Shown here one piece after another: positions 34,089-43,639 of a DNA stretch of 64,000 nucleotides. The notes beneath the pieces are model-generated. The model was given only the letters and a program-made list of their open reading frames with translations. It did not search any database and was not told where the DNA came from. Position numbers and translations under genes: made by a program. Source of the stretch: Dethiobacter sp. (lineage in GTDB: Bacteria; Bacillota; Dethiobacteria; Dethiobacterales; Dethiobacteraceae); NCBI GenBank assembly GCA_018335875.1, contig JAGXRN010000044.1, positions 1 through 64,000 of the forward strand, written 5' to 3'. Each line of letters starts with the position of its first letter. Position 1 is the stretch's first letter.

Positions 34089-35405
34089 TTGATTCATAAT
34101 TTCAGGCACAGTGTGCGCAATGTTTGGCGCAACAAAATGCGGACAATTATTGTACTTATTATCGTTGGAATTGCAGTATCATTGGTGTTGACGATGACGA
34201 CTGTTGACGCAGGTATTAAAAATCAGGTAAAGACTCTGGAAGCCGGTGTGGGGACCGGTATCGGCATCCGTCCTGCCGGTACGTTTGGGGGATTTGGCCG
34301 CGGCGGGATGCTGGATGAGTCCCTGCTTGAGGGGATTAAAGATATCCCTCATATCGTTAGCCTGGAACGTTCATTTGTCAGTATGATAGCATTTTCCGCA
34401 CCTTCTTCTGATCCTGCCTCCGGGTTTAGGCAGCAGAGAGGGTTGACTGTCACCGGGGTTGAACCGGGGAAAGATCTGGAGTTATTTGGCGGTGGCAACG
34501 CCGAGATAGTCTTGGGCAGGAACTTTGAACCGCAGGATAACGGTCAGGCGGTGATGATTGTGGGAGAATCTCTGTCTGAGGTAAATGAATGGGCAGTTGG
34601 TGAAACCGTTTATCTGGCTGACGCACCTTTTGAAATTGTAGGTATTGCCGGCAGCGCAAATCGCTTTGGTGCGGCTGTCATGTTTATGCCGCTGGCAACA
34701 GCACAGTTTTTCACCGGCCAGGAAGGCGTTGTTTCCCAGGCCCGGGTTATTGTTGACAGGCTGGAAAACGTGGATGCAGTGGTGGCTGCTTTAAACAATG
34801 CGCTGGGTGAAGAAGCCGACGTGGTGGCAGAAAAAGATATGCTGCTGGCGCCGGTAGAGAGTATTCTAAATACAATAGAGTCGGTTACCCGTACTGGCGT
34901 ACTGTTGGCTCTGGCCACAGCGGGTATTGTAATTTTTGCTGTAATGATTCTGATTGTAAGGGAAAGGACCAGAGAAATCGGTATTCTAAAGGCTATCGGA
35001 GCATCCCGCAGCGATATCGCCCAGTTGTTTACAATGGAAGCGCTTACTTTGGTGGGATTAAGCCTGGTGATTGGAACTGCTTTCTTTGTTATTGGCAACG
35101 AGTATATAATCGGCAGGCTGCTGTCGGCATCCATGCCGGCAACGGGCAGCGCAAGGACAATAGAGAATATTATGAGAGAAGGCCGGGGCATGGCCGGTGG
35201 TTTTGGCGGCAGCGGTTTTGCCGGCGCCGGTAGGTTCGGGCAGATGGGCATGACCGCGCTTTTGGGGAACATGGAGGTTTCGCTGGAATGGAAGACTTTG
35301 GCAACCAGTTTTGCGGGGGTTATAGGAACAGGCTTTATCGGCAGCCTTCTCCCCGCGGCTTATGCTGCCCGTCTAAAGCCAACGGAGGTGTTGCGCAGTG
35401 AGTAA
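34089..35405 (+). CDS. MacB/FtsX-type ABC transporter permease
   Basis: A 438-residue permease with one N-terminal helix (MRTIIVLIIVGIAVSLVLT), a large extracellular MacB-like domain, and three C-terminal helices with the FtsX signature REIGILKAIGAS. A glycine-rich stretch (GMAGGFGGSGFAGAGRFG) near residue 370 is unusual. I chose TTG at 34089, eight bases after GAGAGGGG. It overlaps the ATPase gene by eight bases. The pair probably exports a peptide or lipid, or performs mechanotransmission. Confidence 0.88.
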   Translation: MIHNFRHSVRNVWRNKMRTIIVLIIVGIAVSLVLTMTTVDAGIKNQVKTLEAGVGTGIGIRPAGTFGGFGRGGMLDESLLEGIKDIPHIVSLERSFVSMIAFSAPSSDPASGFRQQRGLTVTGVEPGKDLELFGGGNAEIVLGRNFEPQDNGQAVMIVGESLSEVNEWAVGETVYLADAPFEIVGIAGSANRFGAAVMFMPLATAQFFTGQEGVVSQARVIVDRLENVDAVVAALNNALGEEADVVAEKDMLLAPVESILNTIESVTRTGVLLALATAGIVIFAVMILIVRERTREIGILKAIGASRSDIAQLFTMEALTLVGLSLVIGTAFFVIGNEYIIGRLLSASMPATGSARTIENIMREGRGMAGGFGGSGFAGAGRFGQMGMTALLGNMEVSLEWKTLATSFAGVIGTGFIGSLLPAAYAARLKPTEVLRSE

Positions 35406-36129
35406 ACAGGGATTAGCTGCCGGCAGCAGTACGACCGCAAAGGATATGATAGCAACCAAGGTGTTGAAAAAGAGCTTTCGTACCAGTGAAGGTGTTGTAA
35501 ATGCGGTAAACGGCATTGATTTGGTGCTGGAAAGAGGTGTTGTGGCTGCCATAATAGGGCCAAGCGGCAGCGGAAAATCTACGTTATTAAACCTCCTGGG
35601 TACGCTAGACACGCCTTCGGATGGAGAAATATATATAGACGGCATCAAGTTCCACAATCTCTCTGAGGGTGAGGCAACCCGCTACCGTCGCAAAAGCATT
35701 GGTTTTATCTTTCAGTCATACAACCTGATGCCAAACCTCTCAGCTTTGGAAAACGTGGAGCTCCCCATGGAATACACAGGAGTCAAAAAAAAGGAGCGTC
35801 AGGCCCGGGCCATAGAGTGCCTGAGGCTGGCCGAGCTGCCTGAAAAGCGCTACGGGCACCGGCCTGCTCAACTCTCCGGGGGTGAGCAGCAGCGGGTGGC
35901 GGTAGCCCGCGCCTTGGTTAACGACCCTTTTTTGATACTTGCTGATGAGCCTACAGGCAGCCTGGATTCCGCAACGGGCAAACAGATACTTGAGCTCTTG
36001 GGCAAGCTGGCACATAAAGAAAGAAAAACTGTGATAATAGTTACTCATGACCATGAAATTGCCGCCAGGGCGGATGTTGTTTTAAAACTTAAAGACGGCA
36101 TGATGGAAGAGATAAAGTATAAGAAGTAA
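35398..36129 (+). CDS. LolD/MacB-type ABC transporter ATPase
   Basis: A 243-residue ATPase with Walker [11 protein letters not shown]-loop [12 protein letters not shown], signature [15 protein letters not shown], Walker [14 protein letters not shown] and H-loop [11 protein letters not shown] start inside the permease end. It drives the preceding permease. Terminator at 36141. Confidence 0.93.
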   Translation: MSKQGLAAGSSTTAKDMIATKVLKKSFRTSEGVVNAVNGIDLVLERGVVAAIIGPSGSGKSTLLNLLGTLDTPSDGEIYIDGIKFHNLSEGEATRYRRKSIGFIFQSYNLMPNLSALENVELPMEYTGVKKKERQARAIECLRLAELPEKRYGHRPAQLSGGEQQRVAVARALVNDPFLILADEPTGSLDSATGKQILELLGKLAHKERKTVIIVTHDHEIAARADVVLKLKDGMMEEIKYKK

Positions 36130-36140
36130 ACAAAACCAAA

Positions 36141-36183
36141 AAAGGACAAGGGGACAGTTTACTGTCCCCTTATCCTTTTTTTT
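36141..36183 (+). terminator. terminator of the ABC exporter operon
   Basis: AAAGGACAAGGGGACAGT pairs with ACTGTCCCCTTATCCTTT, followed by T. Confidence 0.88.
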
Positions 36184-36286
36184 GAAAAGTTGACAATTTG
36201 TTTACGTTTAGTTTAAAAAGCTTTTGCATTTCTCTGTTATGGTATAAATAGAAGCTTATAGTCAGGGAGGCTGACAGGGGGAGTAT

Positions 36287-36622
36287 ATGGTGGTAAACTT
36301 GCAGGTGTCCAAAAGCAGTCGTTTTCAGGAAATTGATGCTCTCAGAGGTGCGGCTGTTCTGCTCATGGTTTTTAACCATGGCTTAGAGTGGATGTATTCC
36401 GGTACAGCACATGATGTTATTCGCATCTTTGGCAGTCTCTCCCTGGGTGACATTGCAACCCCCATGTTTTACGGTGCATCTTTCACTTTTCTCCTGCTCG
36501 GCATTGGCATATGTCTCATTTTACTTGGAGTTTTTCGTTTTAACTTTATACAAAAGTCTGTCCTCTTCCGCCAACTGGTGCAGGTGGGCAAAGACTCTTT
36601 GTTTATTAAAATAAAGAATTAG
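36287..36622 (+). pseudogene. DUF1624/acyltransferase membrane protein with internal deletion
   Basis: The first 60 residues, RFQEIDALRGAAVLLMVFNHGLEWMY to GDIATPMFY, are the start of heparan-alpha-glucosaminide acetyltransferase-like (DUF1624) membrane proteins. After GASFTFLLLGIGICLILLG the sequence jumps to an ending, so about 200 residues are missing. It is short and in frame but unlikely to work. Confidence 0.65.
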
Positions 36623-36748
36623 TTAATTTGCTGCCTGAGCAGAGCGTAAGCGCTTGTCTTGTTGCATCATTACCTGTTATGATTGAACAGATGGTTATGG
36701 CAACAAACCTAGATAAACTTTTTAGTCTTAAATGGCGGGAGGAAAAAT

Positions 36749-38905
36749 ATGAACAGAGAAGAGAGAATCATCAGCCGTATTGCTCAGGATATCGGGCTGT
36801 CAGCGCAACGAGTTTCAAAGGCTGTGGTTTTGCTTGATGAAGGCAACACCGTACCCTTTATCGCCCGCTACCGCAAAGAAGTCACTGAAGGGATGACTGA
36901 CGAAGAACTGCGGCTGCTCTTTGACAAATTAAGCCTCTACAGAAATCTGGAAAAAAGCAGGGAAGATATCATCAGGTTTTTATCTGAACAAGGAGTGCTC
37001 ACAGCTGAACTTGAGGCTTCTGTCCTTGCTGCGGCTACGGCCACTGAGCTTGAAGATATTTACCGTCCTTACCGTCCAAAGAAGAGGACGAGAGCGACCA
37101 TTGCCAAAGAAAAAGGGCTTGAGCCGTTGGCTCGTGCACTTCTTACCGGCATAGAAGATCCCGAATCAGAGGCAGAGAGTTACATAAACCAGGAAAATGA
37201 GATATTTAGCAGTGAGGACGCTTTATCCAGGGCGCGCGACATAATTGCCGAGATTGCTGCCGATGAAGCACTAACGCGCCGTCAAATCAGAAATCTGATT
37301 TTTGACAAAGGCCAAATTGTCAGCCGTGCTCTCAAACAGGAAGAAAGCCCCTATGAGATGTATTATGATTTCAGTGAGCCCTTAAAAAAAGTCCAGGCGC
37401 ACCGAATTTTGGCCATGAACAGGGGTGAAAAGGAAGAATACCTTAATGTTAAAATTAACTTCCCTGATGAACCTGCCCTTGAAGCCTTGGAGAGATTTTA
37501 CCTGAAACAGGACTTTCCTCCTCAATCAGGAAAGCAGGTTGAGGCCGCTATTAAAGATGGCTGGAAACGCCTTTTATCGCCGTCACTGGAAAGGGAAGTC
37601 AGAAATGAAATCACTTTACATGCACAAGAGCAGGCGCTTAAAATATTTAAAGCAAACTTAAAAGGCCTGCTTTTAACTCCGCCCGTTCCCGGCAAGAGGA
37701 TTTTGGGGTTGGACCCTGGGTACCGCACGGGGTGTAAGCTTGCCTGTGTAGATGAAACCGGAAAACTGCTTGAAACTGCAGTTATCTATCCCACCCCTCC
37801 ATACAATAAAAAAGAGGCGGCTGCAGTTACAGTTAAAAGGATGATTGAGCAACATCGTTTAAATACGGTTGCCATTGGCAACGGTACAGCGGGGCGGGAA
37901 AGCGAAGAGTTTATTGCTGATGTGATCGCTAATGTGGGCCGTGAAGTGGAATACACCGTGGTCAATGAGGCCGGCGCCAGTGTTTACTCCGCCTCAAAAC
38001 TGGGCCAGACTGAGTTCCCGGAGCTTGATGTGGCGGAAAGGAGCGCCGTTTCTATTTCCCGCCGCGTTCAGGACCCCCTGGCGGAGCTGGTAAAAATCGA
38101 CCCGCGTTCCATTGGGGTTGGCCAATACCAGCACGATGTCAATCAAAAAAGGCTGCAGGAAGTTTTGGACGGCGTAGTGGAAGACTGCGTAAACCAGGTG
38201 GGTGTGGATTTGACTACAGCATCTTGTGCACTGCTTGAGAGAGTGGCGGGTATTAACAAAACAATTGCCGCCAATATTGTAGCTTTCCGCGAACAGCACG
38301 GCACATTCAGAGCCAGGGAAGAGTTAAAAAAAGTGCCCAAACTGGGCCCGGCATCGTTTAAACAGTGCGCCGGGTTTTTACGCATTCCCACAGCTGAAAA
38401 CTACCTGGATAGGAGCGCGGTGCACCCGGAATCGTACACGGTTGCCGGCAAACTGATAGACATCATGCAGATTTCACCTTCCGCCCTTGGCAACCGCAGT
38501 GCCATCCCCGCCATTGATATCAAAGAAACCGCGCTTAATCTTGGCGTAGGGGAACCAACACTTCATGATATAGTTGAAGAGTTTAAAAAACCGGGCAGGG
38601 ACCCCCGCGAGGATGTGCCAAAACCGGTTTTCAAAAAAGGCGTTCTTCATCTTGAAGATCTCCGTGAGGGTATGGAATTGACGGGCATAGTGCGCAATGT
38701 TGTGGACTTTGGCGCTTTTGTAGATATCGGCGTCCACCAGGACGGCTTGGTTCACATCTCCCAGCTTTCAGACAAATTTGTAAAGCACCCGCTGGATGTG
38801 GTACAGCTTGGTGATGTAGTTAAAGTTAAAGTCATTTCCGTTGATGTCAAAAAAAAGCGTATCGCCCTCACGCGCCTGGGTCTGAATGACTGCAGAGATT
38901 GCTGA
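36749..38905 (+). CDS. tex: Tex-family S1 RNA-binding protein
   Basis: A 718-residue cytoplasmic nucleic-acid-binding protein of the Tex/Spt6 family. It has an N-terminal helical region, a YqgF-like RNase H fold domain (ILGLDPGYRTGCKLACVD), helix-hairpin-helix units (GINKTIAANIVAFREQHG, KVPKLGPASFKQCAGFLRI) and a C-terminal S1 domain (GMELTGIVRNVVDFGAFVDIG). It is thought to affect transcription and translation under stress. GGGAGGA precedes the ATG. Full length. Confidence 0.95.
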   Translation: MNREERIISRIAQDIGLSAQRVSKAVVLLDEGNTVPFIARYRKEVTEGMTDEELRLLFDKLSLYRNLEKSREDIIRFLSEQGVLTAELEASVLAAATATELEDIYRPYRPKKRTRATIAKEKGLEPLARALLTGIEDPESEAESYINQENEIFSSEDALSRARDIIAEIAADEALTRRQIRNLIFDKGQIVSRALKQEESPYEMYYDFSEPLKKVQAHRILAMNRGEKEEYLNVKINFPDEPALEALERFYLKQDFPPQSGKQVEAAIKDGWKRLLSPSLEREVRNEITLHAQEQALKIFKANLKGLLLTPPVPGKRILGLDPGYRTGCKLACVDETGKLLETAVIYPTPPYNKKEAAAVTVKRMIEQHRLNTVAIGNGTAGRESEEFIADVIANVGREVEYTVVNEAGASVYSASKLGQTEFPELDVAERSAVSISRRVQDPLAELVKIDPRSIGVGQYQHDVNQKRLQEVLDGVVEDCVNQVGVDLTTASCALLERVAGINKTIAANIVAFREQHGTFRAREELKKVPKLGPASFKQCAGFLRIPTAENYLDRSAVHPESYTVAGKLIDIMQISPSALGNRSAIPAIDIKETALNLGVGEPTLHDIVEEFKKPGRDPREDVPKPVFKKGVLHLEDLREGMELTGIVRNVVDFGAFVDIGVHQDGLVHISQLSDKFVKHPLDVVQLGDVVKVKVISVDVKKKRIALTRLGLNDCRDC

Positions 38906-39058
38906 AAAGCGGTCTCTTTTTTTTGACAGAAACCATTAACTGCCGGCATCAATACAAAGGATTTTATGTCAATCAGGAGAATTCTTAATGGAAAATGGGG
39001 AACACTGTCTGATTTTTTTCGTCTAAACAGAAAGTGCTAAATTATGCGGGGAGGACTT

Positions 39059-40215
39059 ATGAAACGCTATCGATCGACTATTTCACTGCTGTTGCTGATA
39101 CTGCTCCTTGTTGCAGGCTTTTTAGCTGTAAATTCCGGCGGCTCAGATGCGTCAGCCGGACAGCTGCTGAGGATTTCCGGTGCTGACAGGTTTGAGACAG
39201 CTGTTGCTATTTCGTACAGAAGACATCCCCATGGAGACAAAAGAAGCTCTCACTGGTATTGAACATACCCTGGTTGTAGGCGGCCCTGCTGTTATCAGCG
39301 TCAATGTGGAAAGCAGTCTTCCGCAGCCGGTCAGGATTGCCGGTGCAAACCGCTATGAGACAGCTGTTGAATTGATCCGCAGGCTGAATCTGCCCACGCA
39401 AAAAGTGTTTGTGGCTGCTCTTTGACATCCAGGACATCGGAGCCAGGACTTACACCTATATCTCGACCATGAATTATGCCATGGTGGCGGCAAAAAGAGA
39501 TAATAAGCGGATTATTGTGCTTGACCGCCCCAACCCTGTGGGTGGTGTAATTGTGGAAGGGCCAATACTGGAAGATAAGTTTATATCTTTTGTGGGGATA
39601 GACAATCTACCCAAGGCTCATGGTATGACGGTGGGGGAGGTGGCTTTGTTCTTTAACCGTAAAATAGGTGCAAACTTAACAGTGGTCCCCATGGATGGCT
39701 ATACAAGGCAAATGGTTTTCCAGGATACAGGATTGCCCTGGGTGCAAACGTCGCCCAACATCCCAGACCTGGAGTCAGTATTTGGCTACATGTCCACAGG
39801 TCTTGGCGAAGGGACCGGGATTTACCAGGCGGATAAATTTAAATGGATTGGCGGAGCAGGAATTGACTCTGTCAAGTTTGCCAAACTGCTGAATGATGCG
39901 AGGCTGCCGGGAGTTACATTCATCCCTGAAAACAGGGGGGCAGCGGGTGGAGTAAGGCTGAGAATAGACGACTACCGCCTCTTTAATCCGGCCAAGTCGG
40001 GTATTTATGCCCTGGCATATGCCAAGCAGCTCAATAACTTTAAAGTTCCCAAAAGCGGCACGACAATAGTGATGTTTGATAAAATAATGGGCACTGATAA
40101 AATCGGCCAATATCTGGAACAGCGCCTGACACCGCAGCAGATTGTGGACAGGTATTCTCCCCAGCTTAATCTGTTTAAGCAGGAAAGGCAGAAATATTTA
40201 ATTTACGGACACTGA
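39059..40215 (+). pseudogene. CWB2-DUF1343 (NamZ-like) surface protein, broken
   Basis: It begins with a signal peptide (TISLLLLILLLVAGFLAVNS) and CWB2 repeat starts (RISGADRFETAVAIS; then, after a frameshift at about 39215, RIAGANRYETAVELI). At 39418 it changes frame again into a DUF1343 domain (FDIQDIGARTYTYISTMNYAMVAA, LDRPNPVGG, PNIPDLESVFGYMSTGLGEG) that lacks its first about 100 residues. DUF1343 proteins such as Bacillus NamZ are exo-N-acetylmuramidases. The intact gene would have encoded a wall-bound muramidase for wall recycling. Confidence 0.8.
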
Positions 40216-40226
40216 GATTCAGGCAG

Positions 40227-40258
40227 AAAACTCAGCGTTAAAACTGAGTTTTCTCTTT
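40227..40258 (+). terminator. terminator after the NamZ-like remnant
   Basis: AAAACTCAG pairs with CTGAGTTTT, followed by CTCTTTTATT. Confidence 0.7.
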
Positions 40259-40336
40259 TATTATCTTTTATTCGGGAGGATATCCCGCTCAAATGTCGAA
40301 TTTTATTTAAGATGTGACAATAAAGGAGTGCTTTCT

Positions 40337-41023
40337 TTGATTGAGTTAAGGCAGGTCAAAAAAGTTTATAACAGCAGCACACCGGCTCTTGACGGTGTAA
40401 GCCTTGAAATAGAGCGCGGGGAGTTTTTGTTTCTTGTCGGCCACAGCGGGGCAGGGAAAAGCACTCTTATCAAACTGATTTTTAGTGAAATTAAGCCTTC
40501 TTCAGGCCAAATCAGTTTTATGGGAAGCAATATGGCAGCTTTTAAGGCGGGAGAGCTGTTAAAACACAGGCGCCGCATAGGCATGGTTTTTCAGGACTAC
40601 CGGCTGCTTAAACAAAAAACTGTATTTGAAAATGTGGCCTTTGCGCTTGAGGTTCTGGGTGAGCCGCCCAAAAAAATTCAAAAAAAAGTTCCTGCTGCAC
40701 TGGAGAAGGTAGGCCTGGCAGCTAAGCACAACTCCTTCCCGTCTGAGCTTTCAGGCGGTGAGCAGCAGCGGGTGGGAATTGCCAGGGCAATTGTAAAAGA
40801 CCCGCTGGTTATCCTGGCCGACGAGCCGACGGGAAATGTTGACCCCAATAATTCCTGGCAGTTGATGGAGCTTTTTAAAGCTATCAACGATGGCGGGACG
40901 ACTGTGGTCATTGCCACACACGCCTGGGATATGGTAGACCGTATGCAAAAAAGAGTTATAGCGCTGGAAAAGGGGCGCCTGGTGCGCGATGAATTGCGGG
41001 GGAGCTACTGCCATGAAAATTAA
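40337..41023 (+). CDS. ftsE: cell division ATP-binding protein FtsE
   Basis: A 228-residue ABC ATPase with IELRQVKKVY start, Walker A GHSGAGKST, Q-loop FQDYRLL, signature [16 protein letters not shown], Walker B LADEPTG. With FtsX it controls an extracellular wall hydrolase during elongation or division. I chose TTG at 40337, eight bases after AAAGGAG; the GTG at 40328 overlaps that site. It overlaps ftsX by 11 bases. Confidence 0.94.
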   Translation: MIELRQVKKVYNSSTPALDGVSLEIERGEFLFLVGHSGAGKSTLIKLIFSEIKPSSGQISFMGSNMAAFKAGELLKHRRRIGMVFQDYRLLKQKTVFENVAFALEVLGEPPKKIQKKVPAALEKVGLAAKHNSFPSELSGGEQQRVGIARAIVKDPLVILADEPTGNVDPNNSWQLMELFKAINDGGTTVVIATHAWDMVDRMQKRVIALEKGRLVRDELRGSYCHEN

Positions 41024-41897
41024 TCATTTAAGATATTCCACACGTCAAAGCTATGTTTCTATTTCCAGGAATTTTTGGCTGGCGGTTGTAACTGCCTCTA
41101 TTATTGCCATCTCTCTGGCTGCTCTGGGCGGGTTTCTTCTGATGGCCGTCAACGCAAACCAGTTTTTGCATACCATTGAGTCCAATCTGGAGATAAATGT
41201 CTTCCTTGAAGACGGCGCCGATGTGGAGGCAGTAAGGCTAAAACTCAACAACCTGAGTGATGTTGAGAGTTATATCTTTGTCTCAAAAGAACAGGGTTTG
41301 CAGGATTTCAGCCGGGCCATGGGAGACAGGATCCCCATGGGCGGCTTAGAGGGCGAGAATAATCCCCTGCCTGACCTGTTTAGGGTCAGGACATTCCAGG
41401 CGGAACTTGTCCCTGCACTTGCCGGTGAGATTCAAACATTTCCCGGCGTCGAGGTTGCCGACTATGGTGAGGAACTGGTGGGCATGCTGCTGCGGGTTAC
41501 AGGTTGGTTGAACAGAATTTTTCTGGGCGTCAGTATACTCCTCGCCCTGGGAGCTATTTTCCTGATTGTGACCACAGTCCGCCTGTCGGTGCTGGCGCGT
41601 CAGGATGAAATCGGGATTATGAAATACCTGGGTGCCAGCAACTGGTTTATCAGGTTCCCGTTTCTGCTGGAGGGTATGGTGATGGGGTGGGCAGGCACTC
41701 TGGCGGCAGTAACTGCTTTGGGCTTTGCCTACTACCGTGTGGCCTCCGCCTTTGAGCGTGAATCGCTGGCTTTCTTTATGCAGCCTGTCACCGACATGCA
41801 GCGTCTCTTGCCCCTATTTGCAGGGCTGCTGATACTGGGGACGCTGATGGGCGGTATAGGCAGCTTTGTCTCTATCCGCAAATTCTTGCGGGTTTAA
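41013..41897 (+). CDS. ftsX: cell division membrane protein FtsX
   Basis: A 294-residue protein with an N-terminal helix, an extracellular domain (NLEINVFLEDGADVEAV, FVSKEQGLQDFSRAMGD; about residues 45-165) and three C-terminal helices with the conserved RQDEIGIMKYLGASNWFIRFPFLLEG. The outer domain binds a coiled-coil hydrolase or adaptor, here encoded by the next gene 14 bases downstream. Confidence 0.94.
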   Translation: MKINHLRYSTRQSYVSISRNFWLAVVTASIIAISLAALGGFLLMAVNANQFLHTIESNLEINVFLEDGADVEAVRLKLNNLSDVESYIFVSKEQGLQDFSRAMGDRIPMGGLEGENNPLPDLFRVRTFQAELVPALAGEIQTFPGVEVADYGEELVGMLLRVTGWLNRIFLGVSILLALGAIFLIVTTVRLSVLARQDEIGIMKYLGASNWFIRFPFLLEGMVMGWAGTLAAVTALGFAYYRVASAFERESLAFFMQPVTDMQRLLPLFAGLLILGTLMGGIGSFVSIRKFLRV

Positions 41898-41911
41898 CAG
41901 GAGGAATGTAT

Positions 41912-43351
41912 ATGAATGCACGCCGTTGTTTTCTGACAGCTCTTACCCTGGTTTCTGTCTTCCTCCTGCTCATAGCTGCCGGATTTTACAGCACTGCCTA
42001 TGGCAATCTGGATGAAGCGCGACGGAATGTGGAAGCAACCCGTGAGCAGATTGCAGAATTGGAAAAAGTGATCAAAGCCCTGGAAGATTCCATCAAGGTA
42101 CGTGTAACCCGGATTGAGGAGCTGGAAAAAGAGTTCAGTGATACTGAGACCTGGCTTGAGCGAGCGAGGGAGGAACTGGAACGCACAGAGTTTATGCTTA
42201 AAGAGAGAAGCAGTGTTTTTGCGGACCGCGTCCGCAGCGCTTACATAAAAGGAGGCCTGTCCTACCTGGAGCTGCTTCTGGGAGCGGAAAGCCTGGGAGA
42301 TTTGATAGTGCGGGCGGCTTATTTAACTCGTATTCTGACCGGTGATGCGGAGCTCATTGTCTTTATCAGGGCGGAACAGGCTTCAATTGTGGCCCAGAGA
42401 ACGGCTATGGAAGAGCAGCACCAGAGGCTGCGGGACCTCTTGGGGCAGAGGGAAGGGGAGCAGCGCAATCTGGAGGACCAGCGCCGGGAAATGGATACCC
42501 TGCTGGCAGCGGCCAAGACAAGGCTGGCCAGCGAACTGGCGAAAATAACACCGCAGGCGGAACGCAAGCCTGTTTATGCTGTTGCTATCGACAATGTTGC
42601 CCAAGCCAGGCCGCAGCACGGCCTCTCCAAGGCCAGTATTGTTTATGAATACGAGGTTGAAGGCAGAACTACGCGTTACCTGGCTCTCTTTGCCGCCTTG
42701 CCAAATAAAGTGGGTCCTGTCCGCAGCGCCAGGAGCCACAGCGCCATGCTTGCTCTGGAGAATAAAACCAATTTTATTTATGCCAGCGCAGGCACCGATG
42801 TCCTGGCAATGATCAGGGAGTGGGGTGTAAACAGCACCAATGCCCTCACTTACAGCACCTCAAGCATTTACCGCGATTCAGCCCGCAGAGCACCCCATAA
42901 CCTGTATGTTAATCTGTCGACACTGGGCGTTATGGCGCCCTCTCAGGAGGTGGTTATCCGTCCTGCTTTCCTGAGCAGAAATGGAACTTCCGCCACTTCA
43001 ATTACAATTCAGTATACCGCAAGCTACATAGTGCGCTACGAATATGTGCGCGATAAAGGCTCCTACAGGCGGTATATCAATAACCAGCTGCAGCGGGATG
43101 CCACCGGTGAAGAAATCCTGGCCAGAAACATAATTATTCAGTACACACGTTACAGGACAGACCTGAGACTGCGCCCAACCCCGGATTTAATCGGGGAGGG
43201 GGTTATTGACTATTACGCCCAGGGTGAGCACTTTACAGGCACCTGGAAGAAGGAAAGCAGAGAATCTCCCACACGTTTCTATTACCAGGACGGGCAGGAA
43301 ATAGAAAGAGTTTACGGCCAAACCTGGATACATATCAACAGGGACAGGTAA
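41912..43351 (+). CDS. FtsX partner: PcsB/CwlO-type coiled coil fused to DUF3048 (YerB) domain
   Basis: A 479-residue exported protein. A signal or anchor segment (ALTLVSVFLLLIAAGFYSTAYG) is followed by a long coiled coil (about residues 30-215) that includes FADRVRSAYIKGGLSYLELLLGAESLGDLI, the segment of PcsB, CwlO and EnvC that binds FtsX. From about residue 218 the protein becomes a DUF3048 domain (KPVYAVAIDNVAQARPQHGLSKASIVYE, KVGPVRSARSH, RRAPHNLYVN; C-terminal DUF3048_C with YRRYINNQLQRD). FtsEX partners normally end in a peptidase (CHAP, NlpC/P60, M23); I see none here. ATG at 41912 follows AGGAGGA; the ATG two codons earlier is too close. The function of DUF3048 is unknown. Confidence 0.85.
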   Translation: MNARRCFLTALTLVSVFLLLIAAGFYSTAYGNLDEARRNVEATREQIAELEKVIKALEDSIKVRVTRIEELEKEFSDTETWLERAREELERTEFMLKERSSVFADRVRSAYIKGGLSYLELLLGAESLGDLIVRAAYLTRILTGDAELIVFIRAEQASIVAQRTAMEEQHQRLRDLLGQREGEQRNLEDQRREMDTLLAAAKTRLASELAKITPQAERKPVYAVAIDNVAQARPQHGLSKASIVYEYEVEGRTTRYLALFAALPNKVGPVRSARSHSAMLALENKTNFIYASAGTDVLAMIREWGVNSTNALTYSTSSIYRDSARRAPHNLYVNLSTLGVMAPSQEVVIRPAFLSRNGTSATSITIQYTASYIVRYEYVRDKGSYRRYINNQLQRDATGEEILARNIIIQYTRYRTDLRLRPTPDLIGEGVIDYYAQGEHFTGTWKKESRESPTRFYYQDGQEIERVYGQTWIHINRDR

Positions 43352-43369
43352 ATTATATCAGCAATGCAA

Positions 43370-43402
43370 CAGCCACAGGATTAACATCCCGTGGCTGATT
43401 TT
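43370..43402. terminator. terminator between convergent operons
   Basis: CAGCCACAGG pairs with CCCGTGGCTG, followed by ATTTTTG on the plus side. Confidence 0.7.
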
Positions 43403-43426
43403 TGTTGATCATACTGGTTATTTCAG

Positions 43427-43621
43427 CTATTTTAACTTATTGGCAAACACAATAAAGACCGCCGAGAGAATGAAGAACATAATCTTAAGGTTTTTCTTGC
43501 CAATTTTAGATATTAAAAATCTTGTTTTTGGGTTGCCCTCGAAAATGATTGGAAACTCGAAGATTGCGCCGAAGATATAAAGTGCTGCCAGCAGGAATAA
43601 GATGATTGACCAGGTGGACAT
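43427..43621 (-). CDS. small two-helix membrane protein
   Basis: A 64-residue protein with two membrane segments (TWSIILFLLAALYIFGAI and KIMFFILSAVFIVFA). AAAGGAGG precedes the ATG. Last gene of the TetR-ABC operon, 18 bases after the second permease; likely an accessory subunit, but no family is recognised. Confidence 0.6.
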   Translation of the reverse strand: MSTWSIILFLLAALYIFGAIFEFPIIFEGNPKTRFLISKIGKKNLKIMFFILSAVFIVFANKLK

Positions 43622-43639
43622 TTTACAAACCTCCTTCTT

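Noticed and set aside
36628-36837. Open frame overlapping the start of tex
   Set aside because: It runs out of frame into tex, which has its own clear start and ribosome binding site.
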